A stretch of DNA of 51,382 bases from a bacterium. Its GTDB lineage: Bacteria > SZUA-79 > Acidulodesulfobacterales > Acidulodesulfobacteraceae. Positions 1 through 10,109 of the stretch are shown piece by piece. A program made the position numbers and the translations under genes. Numbering within the stretch: the first letter of the stretch is position 1; every line of letters begins with the position of its first letter. A model generated the notes under the pieces. It was given only the letters and a program-made list of their open reading frames with translations, made no database searches and was not told where the DNA came from. The stretch covers positions 1 to 51,382 of the forward strand of contig DAHVNW010000010.1 in the NCBI GenBank assembly GCA_027319095.1, in the 5' to 3' direction.

Positions 1-115
1 GCTATTACTTATTTTGCGCGAAGAGCGTAGGCAATTATGATATAAAATCTAATTTTTCCAATTATATAATAACCTTAATTATTTTAATAAAATAAATAAA
101 TCCGGAGCCGCAAGC

Positions 116-1249
116 ATGGCCTTGCACCTTAAAAAAGAAAAAATCAACAAGGCGTTTTTCTTATTAAGCATAATCATTATAATAGTCCTTGCCTTACTTT
201 TGCTTAGAAAAAATTTTGCAGTATATTTTAAAAAGGTTCCTTTTTCGTTAAAATTAGTTAGAATAATCGGGGCTAAGTACGGGCTTAAGGGGCCGGCAGG
301 CGTCGCTTTCGGCAGAAGAAACGACATTTACGTGGTAGATTCGGGAAATTCGAGAATAATTAAATTCAATATCAAGGGGAAATACTTAGGACAGTGGGGA
401 ATAGAAGGAAAGGCCGCTGGAGAGTTCATGGTCCCCCTTTTTGCGGCGGCGCACGGAAACCCGGAAAGAATTTACGCGGTAGATTCGGGAAATTCGAGAA
501 TACAGGTTTTTAACCGGAAAGGAAATTTTATTTCCGAATTCGGAATTTCTAAAAACCCCCGTAGAACTTTAATTCAGCCTACATTTATCGGTTTCTCCGA
601 TAATAAGATTTATGTCGCGAATTCAAGCGCGGACGATTTAATGATTTATTCTAAAAACGGCATTTTTTACGAGAGAAAAGGAAATTCGGTTATACGCAAT
701 AATGCAGGCGCCGGCGCAGGGGCCGCGGCGGGAGGCAAAACGACGGGTGGCGGCGCGGCCGGGGGCGGCCAGGGAAATAATAACGGAAATAACGGCAAAC
801 ACAGTCCGAAGCGGAAAAAGACCTCGAATTCCCGCGTTCTTTCTTCGGTAAAGTTTAAGAAACCGGTAAGCATAGCATTCTCTAAAAAATATATTTATAT
901 TTCGGACTACAGCCTGTCCAAAATACTTGTTTTCAACAGGCAGTTCGATTATATCGGCTCCATCGGTACGCCTGGAGAAGAAGGCTATCAGCTTTATCAT
1001 CCTGTAGGAATAGTTTACAAAAACGGGCGTCTTTACGTCGCAAATTACGGCAGAAGCATACTAACCGTTTTTAAGCTGGATAACGGTTATAACGTCGTTA
1101 AAAGCTATAATTTCGGCATTCCGGGCTTAGGCGGCAAAGATTTTAACCACGAGTCCAATATTTCCGTTTCCTTAAACGGCAGATATATCGCGGTGGCGGA
1201 CACGGATAACGACAGGGTAGCGCTATACCGGATACAGGGCGCAAAATAA
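116..1249 (+). CDS. Membrane-anchored NHL-repeat protein
   Basis: A 377-residue protein with one hydrophobic segment near the N-terminus (about residues 14-34, Ile/Leu-rich) followed by NHL-type beta-propeller repeats. The recurring signature is xIYVVDSGNSRIxxFN followed by a Gly-rich turn, seen at about residues 63-95 and 111-140, with further copies at about 245-370. Such propellers usually bind proteins or ligands and are not enzymes, so a periplasmic scaffold role is inference. Residues about 197-222 form an Ala/Gly-rich low-complexity tract encoded by unusually GC-rich DNA (about 703-780) that interrupts the propeller. The ATG start follows GGAG at 103-106. The geranylgeranyl-reductase-like gene follows after 19 nt. 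No specific function can be assigned. Confidence 0.8.
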   Translation: MALHLKKEKINKAFFLLSIIIIIVLALLLLRKNFAVYFKKVPFSLKLVRIIGAKYGLKGPAGVAFGRRNDIYVVDSGNSRIIKFNIKGKYLGQWGIEGKAAGEFMVPLFAAAHGNPERIYAVDSGNSRIQVFNRKGNFISEFGISKNPRRTLIQPTFIGFSDNKIYVANSSADDLMIYSKNGIFYERKGNSVIRNNAGAGAGAAAGGKTTGGGAAGGGQGNNNGNNGKHSPKRKKTSNSRVLSSVKFKKPVSIAFSKKYIYISDYSLSKILVFNRQFDYIGSIGTPGEEGYQLYHPVGIVYKNGRLYVANYGRSILTVFKLDNGYNVVKSYNFGIPGLGGKDFNHESNISVSLNGRYIAVADTDNDRVALYRIQGAK

Positions 1250-1268
1250 AAGTTCGAACAAATTAAAG

Positions 1269-2342
1269 ATGAAAACCGAAGTCGCTATTATAGGCGCCGG
1301 TCCGGCAGGCTCTGCGGCGGCCATAGCTCTTTCAAAAAAAGGGATTTCGAATGTTTTAATAGACAAAAGGCGCAAGATTGGAATCCCCGTCCAGTGCGCC
1401 GAATTCGTCCCTTTAAATATAAATTCTTACGTGGACTTAAACGCCGTTCCATCCTTGATAAGCCAGGAAATCGGCTTTATGGATGTCGATGCCGGTAAAG
1501 TTATTCGCAGGGTGGACGGCAAAGGTTATATCTTAAACAGGGATATTTTCGATTCGGAGCTTGCCTCCGTCGCGGTAGGTAAAGGCTCCAGGTTATTAAG
1601 CGGCGCCAGGGCGTATAAAATTAATCCGGTGAAAAATTCAGTAGAAATATTAAATGTCGAAGAAAAAATTCCGGACGAAATTTATTACGATTATTTAATA
1701 ATTGCGGCAGGACCCAAGCCTTATCTCGATATTCCGCAAAACAAAACTTTTATTTATGCGGCGCAGGTAAAAACCGAACTTTTAAAAGCGCTCGATTCCG
1801 TAATATGCTATTTTAGGGCGTATATTCCATACGGTTACGGATGGCTGTTTCCAAAAGGCAGGTTGGCAAATGTAGGCATCGGCATCGAAAAATCTGGTTC
1901 TTATAACGGCGGCTTTTCGCTGTCCGGTTCTTTAAGCCGTTTTATCGAAGAGTTAAGGGCAGGAGGACTGATTGGAACAAAAATAATCGAAAAGACGTCG
2001 GGTTTAGTTCCAGTGTCGGGATTAAACGAAATAACGGCCGGAAATATTGCCTTGTGCGGCGATTCGGCCGGCCTTACGCATCCTATCACGGGAGCCGGCA
2101 TATTGAGCGCAGTTATTTCGGGGGAGTTAGCCGGAGATTATGCGGCGGAAAGCGTTAAAAAATCAAAAAATTTATTATCGGAATACAAGGAAGAAATAGA
2201 ATCCATTTTTAAAAAACCTTTTCTTACGGCTTTGAAAAAAAGAGCCGAATTATATCCGAAAATGTTAGACGATGCCGGCATCGCAGAAAATATAAGCCGC
2301 TTATGGCCGTCGTTCGACGAATATTATAAAGTAAAATCATAG
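1269..2342 (+). CDS. Geranylgeranyl reductase family FAD-dependent oxidoreductase
   Basis: A 357-residue flavoprotein. The N-terminus carries the Rossmann dinucleotide-binding motif GAGPAGSAAA (about residues 9-18), followed by the acidic end of beta-2 and DKRRKIG. The second FAD-binding motif LCGDSAGLTHPITGAG lies at about residues 258-273 and is characteristic of the geranylgeranyl reductase/digeranylgeranylglycerophospholipid reductase branch of the PHBH fold. Members saturate isoprenoid chains of lipids or quinones. The substrate here is unknown; a menaquinone side chain or polyprenol is plausible because a polyprenyl diphosphate synthase lies 2 kb downstream. Length is normal for the family. 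No strong Shine-Dalgarno sequence is seen. Confidence 0.85.
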   Translation: MKTEVAIIGAGPAGSAAAIALSKKGISNVLIDKRRKIGIPVQCAEFVPLNINSYVDLNAVPSLISQEIGFMDVDAGKVIRRVDGKGYILNRDIFDSELASVAVGKGSRLLSGARAYKINPVKNSVEILNVEEKIPDEIYYDYLIIAAGPKPYLDIPQNKTFIYAAQVKTELLKALDSVICYFRAYIPYGYGWLFPKGRLANVGIGIEKSGSYNGGFSLSGSLSRFIEELRAGGLIGTKIIEKTSGLVPVSGLNEITAGNIALCGDSAGLTHPITGAGILSAVISGELAGDYAAESVKKSKNLLSEYKEEIESIFKKPFLTALKKRAELYPKMLDDAGIAENISRLWPSFDEYYKVKS

Positions 2343-2429
2343 CCCCCTCCGATTGTCTTATAGCCGAAAATATAGTAAAATAATATATATAAAAAATAAA
2401 AATATTATATTATTATGCGGTTTTAACTT

Positions 2430-2942
2430 ATGGCTATGCAGCTTAAAGACTGGGTCGACACCTCGCTTAAAGGCGGAAAGAAAGCGTTAAAAGTCGGAAT
2501 ATTTTCCGACGGAGAAAGTTTTTTCTTTAAAGAAAAAGTCGGAATTTATCTGGATACGCAGTGGACCAGCCTTTACGACCTCGGCCCTTCGAGGATAGAC
2601 CGGCCAAAAGATATATTTAAAACGGCATATAAATTAGGAAAGGCTTTGGAAGAAGGCAAGCTTGAGTTTGGAATTGCTTTATTGGCGGAGAACTGCGCCG
2701 CCGTTACGGTTATCCTCAATAAATTTAAAAACGTCAGGGCAGTTTTTGCTTCGGACGAAGAATATATTGCGGATGCAAGGAGAAAATTTGACGCCAATGC
2801 AATAGTCGTGAAAAATAAAGGCGTTACCATAGACACTAAAAACAGCGAAAAAGAAATTTCTATATTCCTCGGGACTCGTTTCGAGGAAGAAAGCCGGCAT
2901 ATATTCGATTTTATATCCAAAACAGAAAACATTAATGTTTAA
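2430..2942 (+). CDS. Degenerate RpiB/LacAB-fold protein upstream of radA
   Basis: A 170-residue protein that lines up along its length with ribose-5-phosphate isomerase B. Residues 20-30 (KVGIFSDGES) match the RpiB opening strand and SDHAG loop. GKLEFGIALLAENCAAVTVI (about 77-96) matches the RpiB segment holding the catalytic CGTGxG loop, and NKFKNVRAVFASDEEYIADA (97-116) plus DANAIVV match the following conserved region. Alignment is gap-free across the catalytic loop, but Cys is Ala86 and the Gly/Thr loop reads ENCAA; the active-site His of SDHAG is Gly28. Isomerase activity is therefore not expected. The stop overlaps the radA start by 8 nt, implying translational coupling. The true role is unknown. 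The match is from memory of the family, not from a search. Confidence 0.65.
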   Translation: MAMQLKDWVDTSLKGGKKALKVGIFSDGESFFFKEKVGIYLDTQWTSLYDLGPSRIDRPKDIFKTAYKLGKALEEGKLEFGIALLAENCAAVTVILNKFKNVRAVFASDEEYIADARRKFDANAIVVKNKGVTIDTKNSEKEISIFLGTRFEEESRHIFDFISKTENINV

Positions 2943-4305
2943 ATGTAAAAATTGCGGGGCATCTTCGTTAAAATGGGTAGGAAAATGCCCCGAATGCAAC
3001 AGTTATAACGCTATGGAAGAGGTATTTGCCGTAGAGGCAGAGCATGCGGCTAAAGTCGTAAAATTTAAAAAAACCCACGTTTCTCCACCTGTTCTTTCCA
3101 CCGTTGCTTTAGACGTTCAAAATTACAACCTGCAAAACCGCATCGTAACGGGAATAAAGGAATTTGACGTATCCGTGGGTTCTGGACTCGTCCCCGGCCA
3201 GAGCATTCTTATAGGAGGCGAACCTGGAATAGGCAAATCGACGCTCATGCTTCAGGTCGCCGGAAAAATAGCGGCTAAAGGGATAAAAACCCTTTATATC
3301 TCCGCCGAAGAATCCTTAAACCAGCTTATTTTAAGGGCTAAAAGGCTTAAAATAGAATCGGAAGCGCTTTTTTTACAGGCGTTAAACGATGTTAACGAGG
3401 TTTTGTATTCCGTTCTTAACGGAGATTACGGTTTTATCATAATAGATTCCATTCAAAGGATAACCGTTTCCGACTCCGTTTCGGCTTACGGCAGCATTAA
3501 CGGATTAAGGGAAATAGCCCATGAAATTACCTCTTCCTGCCTTAAGAAAAATTGCGGGGTATTTCTCGTATGCCATGTTACTAAAGACGGCAGTTTTGCA
3601 GGCCCTAAAACTTTAGAGCACATGGTCGATACCGTTTTATATTTCGATTCGAGCAAAAAAGACTCTTACCGGATTTTAAGGTGCTATAAAAACAGGTTCG
3701 GCTCCACGGACGAGATAGGCATTTATGAAATGTCCGAAAACGGTCTTAAGGGGGTTAAAAATCCTTCGGCATATTTTACTTCGGAACGGCAGGCCGGTTC
3801 CCCGGGTTCTGTCATTACTCCGTGTTTGGAGGGGACAAGGGCAATGCTCGTGGAGATTCAGGCGCTTGTAGTTCCGTCCTATATGCCCGTTCCTAAAAGA
3901 GTAGCTCTCGGCATAGACGGCGGAAGAGTTTCCATCGTATCCGCCGTTTTGGAGAAAAAAGAAGGAATAAAGCTTTCTTCTAAGGAAATTTACGTTAAAA
4001 TATTCGGCGGGATAAGCATACAAGAGCCTTCCGTGGATTTGCCGCTTGCCCTTTCGATAGCGTCGAGCTATATGGAAAAACCGCTTATGCCAAATTTTAT
4101 TGCATTCGGAGAGGTCGGGCTTACGGGAGAAATAAGAGGCGTAGCCAATCCCGAAGCGAGAATAAAAGAAGCGCTGAATTTGGGTTTCGGGAACGTTCTG
4201 CTTCCCCTGTCCAACTTTAACGAAGTTAAAGACTTAAAGGGTTTTTCAGGGGTAAACTTTCATCCCGTTTCAAAATTAAAAAAAATTATTGAATATTTAA
4301 TCTAA
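2935..4305 (+). CDS. radA: DNA repair protein RadA (Sms)
   Basis: At 456 residues this is a full-length RadA, the RecA-like hexameric helicase that promotes branch migration in recombination repair. A four-cysteine zinc finger sits at C4/C7/C18/C21. Walker A GEPGIGKST is at 95-103, and the RadA-specific KNRFG motif is at 252-256. The C-terminal third is the Lon-protease-like P domain, with DLPLALSIAS and a GEVGLTGEIR segment typical of RadA. The start overlaps the end of the RpiB-like gene by 8 nt, so the two are probably cotranscribed and coupled. No residue appears missing. Confidence 0.95.
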   Translation: MFKCKNCGASSLKWVGKCPECNSYNAMEEVFAVEAEHAAKVVKFKKTHVSPPVLSTVALDVQNYNLQNRIVTGIKEFDVSVGSGLVPGQSILIGGEPGIGKSTLMLQVAGKIAAKGIKTLYISAEESLNQLILRAKRLKIESEALFLQALNDVNEVLYSVLNGDYGFIIIDSIQRITVSDSVSAYGSINGLREIAHEITSSCLKKNCGVFLVCHVTKDGSFAGPKTLEHMVDTVLYFDSSKKDSYRILRCYKNRFGSTDEIGIYEMSENGLKGVKNPSAYFTSERQAGSPGSVITPCLEGTRAMLVEIQALVVPSYMPVPKRVALGIDGGRVSIVSAVLEKKEGIKLSSKEIYVKIFGGISIQEPSVDLPLALSIASSYMEKPLMPNFIAFGEVGLTGEIRGVANPEARIKEALNLGFGNVLLPLSNFNEVKDLKGFSGVNFHPVSKLKKIIEYLI

Positions 4306-4383
4306 CTAAAATAAAATAAATGGCTGGCATGATTGCGTTAGGTTTTTTTATTGTAAAATTAAATTTTCAAAAGAGATTGGAAT

Positions 4384-5352
4384 TTGCGGAACATATCGTT
4401 TGATTATATAGAAGACGAACTCAAAAAGGTAGAGGAGCAGTTCGAAGTTCACCTTATTACGGAAACTCCCTTAATACATAAGGTTGCAAAATACGTGATT
4501 TCGAGCGGCGGGAAGAGGATACGCCCCATACTGCTCATAGTATCGTCTAAAATATGCGGCTATAAAGGAGAAGAACATATTCCTTTAGCCGCCGTCATAG
4601 AATTTATTCACACGGCGACCTTGCTTCACGACGACGTCGTGGACAATGCTCCGCTTAGAAGGGGAAAGTCTTCCGCTAACGTAATCTTTGGAAACGAGGC
4701 TTCGGTGCTCGTAGGGGATTATTTATTCGCTAAATCCTTTAAAATTTTATCTGGTTTTAAAGACGGAGATATTATAAAGGCGTATTCAGATGCAACTACG
4801 CTTATGGCTGAAGGAGAAGTCAAAGAATTAGTTAAGACCGCGGACGTAAAGACTATCGAAAAGGATTACCTCGATATAATTATTAAAAAAACGGCTGTCC
4901 TTTTTGCCTGCGCTTCCAAAATAGGCGCCATAATTGCAGGCAATAAAGAGGATTACGCCATGCGTCTTTACGAATACGGTTTGAACATAGGAATTGCATT
5001 CCAGCTTATGGACGACGCCTTAGATTATATTTCCGGCGAGGAATTCGGCAAGTTTATAGGAAACGATTTGAAAGAAGGCAAACTTACCCTTCCCCTTATA
5101 CATGCGCTAGAAATGGCTGACGAAAAAGAAAAAGATATTATTTCTAAAATAATTTATAAGAAAAAGCTTGCGGCTAAAGACCTCAGTACCGTCCTAACGC
5201 TCGTCGAGGGTTACGGCTCTATAGAACATACCGTTTTAAAGGCGAAAGAGGCGGTCGAAAAAGCAAAAAAAAATTTGGATATTTTTCCTGATTCCATATA
5301 TAAGAGAGGTTTGTTCGATATAGCAAATTATATAATAGAAAGGAAACTATAG
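4384..5352 (+). CDS. Polyprenyl diphosphate synthase (IspB/HepT-like)
   Basis: A 322-residue trans-isoprenyl diphosphate synthase that condenses isopentenyl diphosphate units onto an allylic primer. Both aspartate-rich motifs are present: DDVVD (first, 83-87) and DDALD (second, 210-214), with GGKRIRP at the substrate-binding N-terminal region. Length and lack of a bulky residue cluster before the first motif favour a medium/long chain product such as the octaprenyl or heptaprenyl tail of menaquinone; chain length cannot be fixed from sequence alone. The best start is TTG at 4384, placed 7-8 nt after an AGAG-GG purine stretch. lysA begins 3 nt after the stop. Confidence 0.9.
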   Translation: MRNISFDYIEDELKKVEEQFEVHLITETPLIHKVAKYVISSGGKRIRPILLIVSSKICGYKGEEHIPLAAVIEFIHTATLLHDDVVDNAPLRRGKSSANVIFGNEASVLVGDYLFAKSFKILSGFKDGDIIKAYSDATTLMAEGEVKELVKTADVKTIEKDYLDIIIKKTAVLFACASKIGAIIAGNKEDYAMRLYEYGLNIGIAFQLMDDALDYISGEEFGKFIGNDLKEGKLTLPLIHALEMADEKEKDIISKIIYKKKLAAKDLSTVLTLVEGYGSIEHTVLKAKEAVEKAKKNLDIFPDSIYKRGLFDIANYIIERKL

Positions 5353-5355
5353 GCA

Positions 5356-6612
5356 ATGAACGATTTTATTTTTAAAGACAACGAGCTGTACTGCGAAGAC
5401 GTTCCGGTTAAAAACATCGCCTCCGAAGCAGGAACGCCTTTTTATCTTTATTCGCTTGCAACGCTAAGAAGGCATTTTAAAGTTTTTGACGAAAGTTCCA
5501 AAGTTTTGAATTCTTTAGTTTGCTACAGCGTAAAAGCCAATTCGAATATTGCCGTTTTAAATTTTTTATTTAAAATGGGGTGGGGGGCGGATATCGTTTC
5601 CGGGGGAGAACTTTTCAGGGCGATTAAGGCTGGCGTGGACGTAAATAAAGTCGTATATTCCGGAGTCGGAAAAACCGAAGGCGAAATAGAATTTGCCATT
5701 AAGTCTAATATACTTATGTTTAACGTCGAATCCATCCCGGAGGTTTTTCTTATCGATAAAGTTGCGGGCAGGCTCGGCAAAAAAGCAAAAATTTCTTTCA
5801 GGATAAATCCAAACGTAGATCCCAAAACCCATCCTTATATTTCTACCGGACTTAAAAAAAATAAGTTCGGGATAAACATAAAACATGCCATTCCCGCCTA
5901 TGAAACCGCCGCAGGATTATCCAGCATAGATATCGCCGGACTGGACTGCCATATCGGCTCCCAGTTGACGGAAATATCCCCGTTTAACGATGCCGTTGCA
6001 ATAGTAAAAGAACTTTTGGATAAAATTATGTCGAAAGGGTTTAATATCAGGTACTTAGACCTTGGAGGCGGACTGGGAATTACATACGAAAACGAAATGC
6101 CGCCGCATCCCTCGACCTATATGAATTCTATAAAAAATATATTAAAGGATTATGGAGGAACGGTCATATTCGAACCCGGAAGATTAATCGCCGGAAACGC
6201 CGGCATATTTATTACTAAAATAATATATAATAAAGATACCGGCAGCAAAAATTTTATTATAGTCGACGGCGGAATGAACGATTTAATAAGACCGGCGCTC
6301 TACGAGGCCTATCATGAAATCGTCCCGGTTATTAAAAGGGTCGGACCGAGAATAAAGGCCGATATCGTCGGTCCAATCTGCGAATCCGCCGATTTTTTGG
6401 GAAAAGACAGGGTTTTAAGTCCCGTCTCCGAAGGCGATTTACTTGCGGTATTCAGCGCGGGAGCTTACGGTTTTTCCATGTCTTCCAATTACAATTCGAG
6501 GCCGAGGTCGGCCGAAGTGCTTGTCGATAAAGATAAATTTCATATAATAAGACAGCGTGAAACTTACGAAGATTTAATAGGAAAAGAAACCGTGCCTGAC
6601 CATAACATTTAA
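5356..6612 (+). CDS. lysA: Diaminopimelate decarboxylase
   Basis: A 418-residue PLP-dependent enzyme of fold type III that decarboxylates meso-diaminopimelate to L-lysine. The Schiff-base lysine is K60 in CYSVKANSN. The phosphate-binding GGGLG motif, HIGSQL, EPGR and CESAD (the cysteine donated across the dimer) are all visible in the expected order. It lies 3 nt after the polyprenyl synthase gene and 15 nt before dapA, forming a lysA-dapA-dapB lysine/peptidoglycan operon. Length is normal. Confidence 0.96.
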   Translation: MNDFIFKDNELYCEDVPVKNIASEAGTPFYLYSLATLRRHFKVFDESSKVLNSLVCYSVKANSNIAVLNFLFKMGWGADIVSGGELFRAIKAGVDVNKVVYSGVGKTEGEIEFAIKSNILMFNVESIPEVFLIDKVAGRLGKKAKISFRINPNVDPKTHPYISTGLKKNKFGINIKHAIPAYETAAGLSSIDIAGLDCHIGSQLTEISPFNDAVAIVKELLDKIMSKGFNIRYLDLGGGLGITYENEMPPHPSTYMNSIKNILKDYGGTVIFEPGRLIAGNAGIFITKIIYNKDTGSKNFIIVDGGMNDLIRPALYEAYHEIVPVIKRVGPRIKADIVGPICESADFLGKDRVLSPVSEGDLLAVFSAGAYGFSMSSNYNSRPRSAEVLVDKDKFHIIRQRETYEDLIGKETVPDHNI

Positions 6613-6627
6613 TTTGAGAGGTGCAGC

Positions 6628-7503
6628 ATGTTTAAGGGAGTATTTACGGCAATAGTTACGCCTTTTAACGGCGGCAAAATAGACGAAAAAGCGCTTCGGA
6701 AGCTGATAGAATTTCAAATAGAAAAAGGCGTTTCGGGAATCGTAGCCTGCGGAAGTACCGGTGAATCCGCGACCCTGTCTTTCGAGGAGCATATCGACGT
6801 TATTAGAATGGCGGTCGAAGCCGCGTCCGGCAAAATCAAAGTTATTGCAGGGACAGGTTCCAATAATACGGCGGAAGCCGTCCATCTTGTCAAAGAGGCA
6901 GAGAAGTTTAAAATAGACGGACATCTTCAAATTACCCCTTATTATAATAAGCCGACGCAGGAGGGGCTTTTTATGCACTTTAAAACAATTGCGGAATGCT
7001 GTTCCAAGCCGGTAATTCTTTACAACGTGCCGTCGAGGACCGCCGTCAATATTCTTCCCGACACGGTTTCGAGGCTGGCGGAAATAGATAATATCGCGGG
7101 AATAAAAGAAGCCGGCGGCTCTTTAGAACAAGCCGCCCAGATTTTAAGAAAAGTTCCAGAAAAATTCTGCATGTTGTCAGGAGACGATGCGCTTACCCTT
7201 CCGGTAATAGCCATAGGAGGAACCGGCGTTATCTCTACGGTTTCTAACATTGCGCCGGCCGATATGTCCCTGATGGCCGATTATGCTTTAAAGGGCGACT
7301 TTAAACAGGCCAGAAAGCTTAATTTTAAGCTTCTGCCGTTAATTCAGGCAATGTTCATAGAAACAAATCCTATTCCGGTAAAAAAAGCTTTAAACTTAAT
7401 GGGATTCATAGAAAACGAAATCAGGCTTCCGCTGTCGGAAGCGTCAGGCGGCGCCATATTTAAAATAAAAGCGGCATTAAAAGACTACGGAATATTACAG
7501 TAA
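6628..7503 (+). CDS. dapA: 4-hydroxy-tetrahydrodipicolinate synthase
   Basis: A 291-residue TIM-barrel aldolase that condenses pyruvate with aspartate semialdehyde. The Schiff-base lysine is K160 (GIKEA), the catalytic tyrosine is Y132 (YNVPSRT), and the STGES phosphate/substrate loop is near residue 44. The C-terminal IETNPIPVKKAL motif is typical. A GAGAGG-like Shine-Dalgarno precedes the ATG. It sits in the middle of the lysA-dapA-dapB run, 15 nt after lysA. Confidence 0.97.
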   Translation: MFKGVFTAIVTPFNGGKIDEKALRKLIEFQIEKGVSGIVACGSTGESATLSFEEHIDVIRMAVEAASGKIKVIAGTGSNNTAEAVHLVKEAEKFKIDGHLQITPYYNKPTQEGLFMHFKTIAECCSKPVILYNVPSRTAVNILPDTVSRLAEIDNIAGIKEAGGSLEQAAQILRKVPEKFCMLSGDDALTLPVIAIGGTGVISTVSNIAPADMSLMADYALKGDFKQARKLNFKLLPLIQAMFIETNPIPVKKALNLMGFIENEIRLPLSEASGGAIFKIKAALKDYGILQ

Positions 7504-7531
7504 CGGTAAAAATACTGTGGAATTAAATATC

Positions 7532-8359
7532 ATGGAAAAAAAGGGCATAATAGTATGCGGATGCAAAGGCAGGATGGGAAGCGCGGTAAGAACCATCCTG
7601 GAAGATTACGATAATTTATATTTTATCGGGGGCGTCGATTCAAATTATTCCGGAACAGAAGCGGCGCAAGCGGAAACGGAAGCGGAAAAGAATACGCATA
7701 GAAAATTTTTATCGTTAAAAGAAGCGCTTCATTCGACCGCCGGAATTAAAAATAAGGCGATAATAGACTTTACGTCTAAAGGAGCTTCTTTAATACACGC
7801 GGAAGAAGCCGTCCTGTATAACGTTCCGATAGTAATAGGCTCTACCGGGTTTTCGGAAAACGATTTAACGGTGATAAAAGGGTACGGCAGGCATATTCCG
7901 ATAGTATTGTCTGGAAATATGAGCCTCGGGATTAACGTTTTGCTTAACATCGTTTATGAAGCCTCCAAATATCTGGGTTCGAGCTACGACTGCGAAATAA
8001 TAGAAATGCACCACAACAAGAAAAAAGACTCCCCGAGCGGAACGGCTAAAATGCTTGCCGGAGCCGTAGCAAGACAAAAGAATATAGATATCGGCGAAAA
8101 GGCAGTTTATGGAAGGTGCGGAGACGTCGGGGAAAGGGAAAAAGACGAGATAGGCATATTATCGGTGAGGGCGGGAGACATAATCGGCGAACATAAAGTA
8201 ATATTTGCAGGAAACGAAGAAGTTATAGAAATTTCGCATAAAGCCGTATCAAGAAATAATTTTGCAAGGGGGGCTATAAAGGCCGCCGTATGGCTGAGCG
8301 GAAAAAATAATGGATATTACGACATGAGGGACGTTCTTGGGTTAAACAAATATGAATGA
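7532..8359 (+). CDS. dapB: 4-hydroxy-tetrahydrodipicolinate reductase
   Basis: An NAD(P)H-dependent reductase of the lysine/diaminopimelate pathway. The dinucleotide-binding motif [10 protein letters not shown] is at the N-terminus, and the signature [15 protein letters not shown] covers the substrate-binding catalytic region. A GTG at 7517 would add five residues, but the ATG at 7532 has GGAA 9 nt upstream and gives the family's usual short lead, so it is preferred. An Ala/Glu/Thr-rich loop (about residues 37-54) after the second strand is longer than usual. The 3' end overlaps pyrG by 8 nt. Confidence 0.95.
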   Translation: MEKKGIIVCGCKGRMGSAVRTILEDYDNLYFIGGVDSNYSGTEAAQAETEAEKNTHRKFLSLKEALHSTAGIKNKAIIDFTSKGASLIHAEEAVLYNVPIVIGSTGFSENDLTVIKGYGRHIPIVLSGNMSLGINVLLNIVYEASKYLGSSYDCEIIEMHHNKKKDSPSGTAKMLAGAVARQKNIDIGEKAVYGRCGDVGEREKDEIGILSVRAGDIIGEHKVIFAGNEEVIEISHKAVSRNNFARGAIKAAVWLSGKNNGYYDMRDVLGLNKYE

Positions 8360-10109
8360 TATGAATAAAACGAAGTATATTTTTATTACCGGAGGGGTCG
8401 TTTCGAGTCTGGGAAAAGGCATAGCGGCTTCTTCTATCGGCGCTCTTTTGGAAGCAAGGGGGCTTAATATTACGATGCAGAAGCTGGACCCTTATATCAA
8501 TGTGGATCCGGGGACAATGAATCCTTTTCAGCACGGAGAAGTTTTCGTTACCGACGACGGCGCCGAAACCGATTTGGACCTCGGCCATTACGAAAGGTTT
8601 ACGTCGCTTTCGCTTACAAAGAAAAACAATTTAACCAGCGGACAGGTTTACGATGCGGTAATTAATAACGAAAGAAAAGGAACTTACCTCGGAAAAACTG
8701 TACAGGTGATACCGCATATAACCGACGAGATAAAAAAAAGAGTCATAGAAGCGTCCGAGGGCAAAGATGTCGCCATAATCGAAATAGGCGGTACGGTAGG
8801 AGACATAGAAAGCCTTCCGTTTCTCGAAGCTATCAGGCAGTTTAAATTGGACAAGGGCAAAGATAACGTCCTTTACGTTCATTTGACTTTAGTTCCGTTT
8901 ATAAAAGCCGCCGACGAACTTAAAACAAAGCCGACGCAACATTCCGTGAAGGAGCTAAGAGCCATAGGCATAGAGCCTTCAATAATAATTTGCAGGGCAG
9001 ACAGGGTCCTGCCGCAGGACATAAGGGAAAAAATAGCCCTTTTCTGCAACGTGGAAGCCGATGCGGTCATTACGGCAAAAGACGAGGAAAGCATTTACGA
9101 CGTCCCGATTTCTTTACACCTCGAAAGATTAGATTCTAAAATAATAGAATATTTGAATATTTGGGCTAAGTCTCCCGATTTAAACGAATGGATAAATATT
9201 TCCGGCAAGCTGAAAACGTTGAAAAACTTAGTTACCATAGCCGTCGTCGGAAAATACGTGAACCTTAAAGAATCGTATAAAAGCCTTAACGAAAGCCTTA
9301 TTCACGGAGGCCTTGCCAACGACGTGAACGTCAATATAAAATACGTCAATTCGGAAGATTTCGAAGGGGATAATTGGAGAGAACGCCTTAAGGAATTAGA
9401 AGGCTGTTCCGGTCTTTTGGTTCCCGGAGGTTTCGGTTCCAGAGGAATTAACGGAATGTTGAGAGCTATTCATTACGCAAGGACAAATAATATTCCTTAT
9501 TTTGGAATATGTCTCGGAATGCAGCTTATGACTGTCGAATATGCAAGAAACGTGCTTGGACTTAAAGACGCCAATTCGTACGAATTCGACGAAATTACCC
9601 CGGATCCCGTAATCAGCATAATGGAAGAACAGAAAGGCATAGGAAATATGGGCGGAACTATGAGGCTCGGAGCTTATCCGTGCATAATTCCCAAAAATAC
9701 GCTGGCGTATAATATTTACTTTAAAAATAATAAAAAATATGCCGGCGACAAAAAAAACTGCGTTAAAATTCAATCCGACGGAAATATTTCCATAAGCGAA
9801 AGACACAGGCACAGGTTTGAATTTAACAATAAATACAGGGAAATATATAAAGCGTCAGGCTTTGTGTTTTCCGGAATATCCCCCGACGGCAACCTTATAG
9901 AAATTTGCGAATTAAAAAACCATCCGTGGTATATAGGATGCCAATTCCATCCGGAATTTAAATCTTCGCCTTTATATCCCCATCCTTTATTTAAAGAATT
10001 TATTACGGCTTCGGTTAAATATCTTAACGGATTGTTAGGGTTAGATGCCAAAAAATCAAAGACCAGGAATAATCATAAAAATAAAAAAAGGAATATTGCG
10101 CCGATATAA
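8352..10109 (+). CDS. pyrG: CTP synthase
   Basis: A 585-residue enzyme converting UTP to CTP using glutamine. The N-terminal synthetase domain opens with [14 protein letters not shown] and contains the [21 protein letters not shown] type active-site region. The C-terminal class I glutamine amidotransferase domain has the nucleophile C387 in GICLGMQ and the His533/Glu535 pair in FHPEF. A basic Lys/Arg/Asn tail of about 20 residues extends the C-terminus. The start codon overlaps the dapB stop region by 8 nt, so translation is probably coupled. Confidence 0.97.
   Translation: MNDMNKTKYIFITGGVVSSLGKGIAASSIGALLEARGLNITMQKLDPYINVDPGTMNPFQHGEVFVTDDGAETDLDLGHYERFTSLSLTKKNNLTSGQVYDAVINNERKGTYLGKTVQVIPHITDEIKKRVIEASEGKDVAIIEIGGTVGDIESLPFLEAIRQFKLDKGKDNVLYVHLTLVPFIKAADELKTKPTQHSVKELRAIGIEPSIIICRADRVLPQDIREKIALFCNVEADAVITAKDEESIYDVPISLHLERLDSKIIEYLNIWAKSPDLNEWINISGKLKTLKNLVTIAVVGKYVNLKESYKSLNESLIHGGLANDVNVNIKYVNSEDFEGDNWRERLKELEGCSGLLVPGGFGSRGINGMLRAIHYARTNNIPYFGICLGMQLMTVEYARNVLGLKDANSYEFDEITPDPVISIMEEQKGIGNMGGTMRLGAYPCIIPKNTLAYNIYFKNNKKYAGDKKNCVKIQSDGNISISERHRHRFEFNNKYREIYKASGFVFSGISPDGNLIEICELKNHPWYIGCQFHPEFKSSPLYPHPLFKEFITASVKYLNGLLGLDAKKSKTRNNHKNKKRNIAPI

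Noticed and set aside
1-115. Possible 3' end of a gene or an RNA at the left edge.
   Set aside because: All three forward frames close quickly and no RNA fold or family was recognised; the region is left unassigned.
4321-4336. A TGGC...TTGC sequence upstream of the polyprenyl synthase resembling a sigma-54 promoter.
   Set aside because: The GC is one base too far from the GG; sigma-54 does not tolerate spacing changes well.
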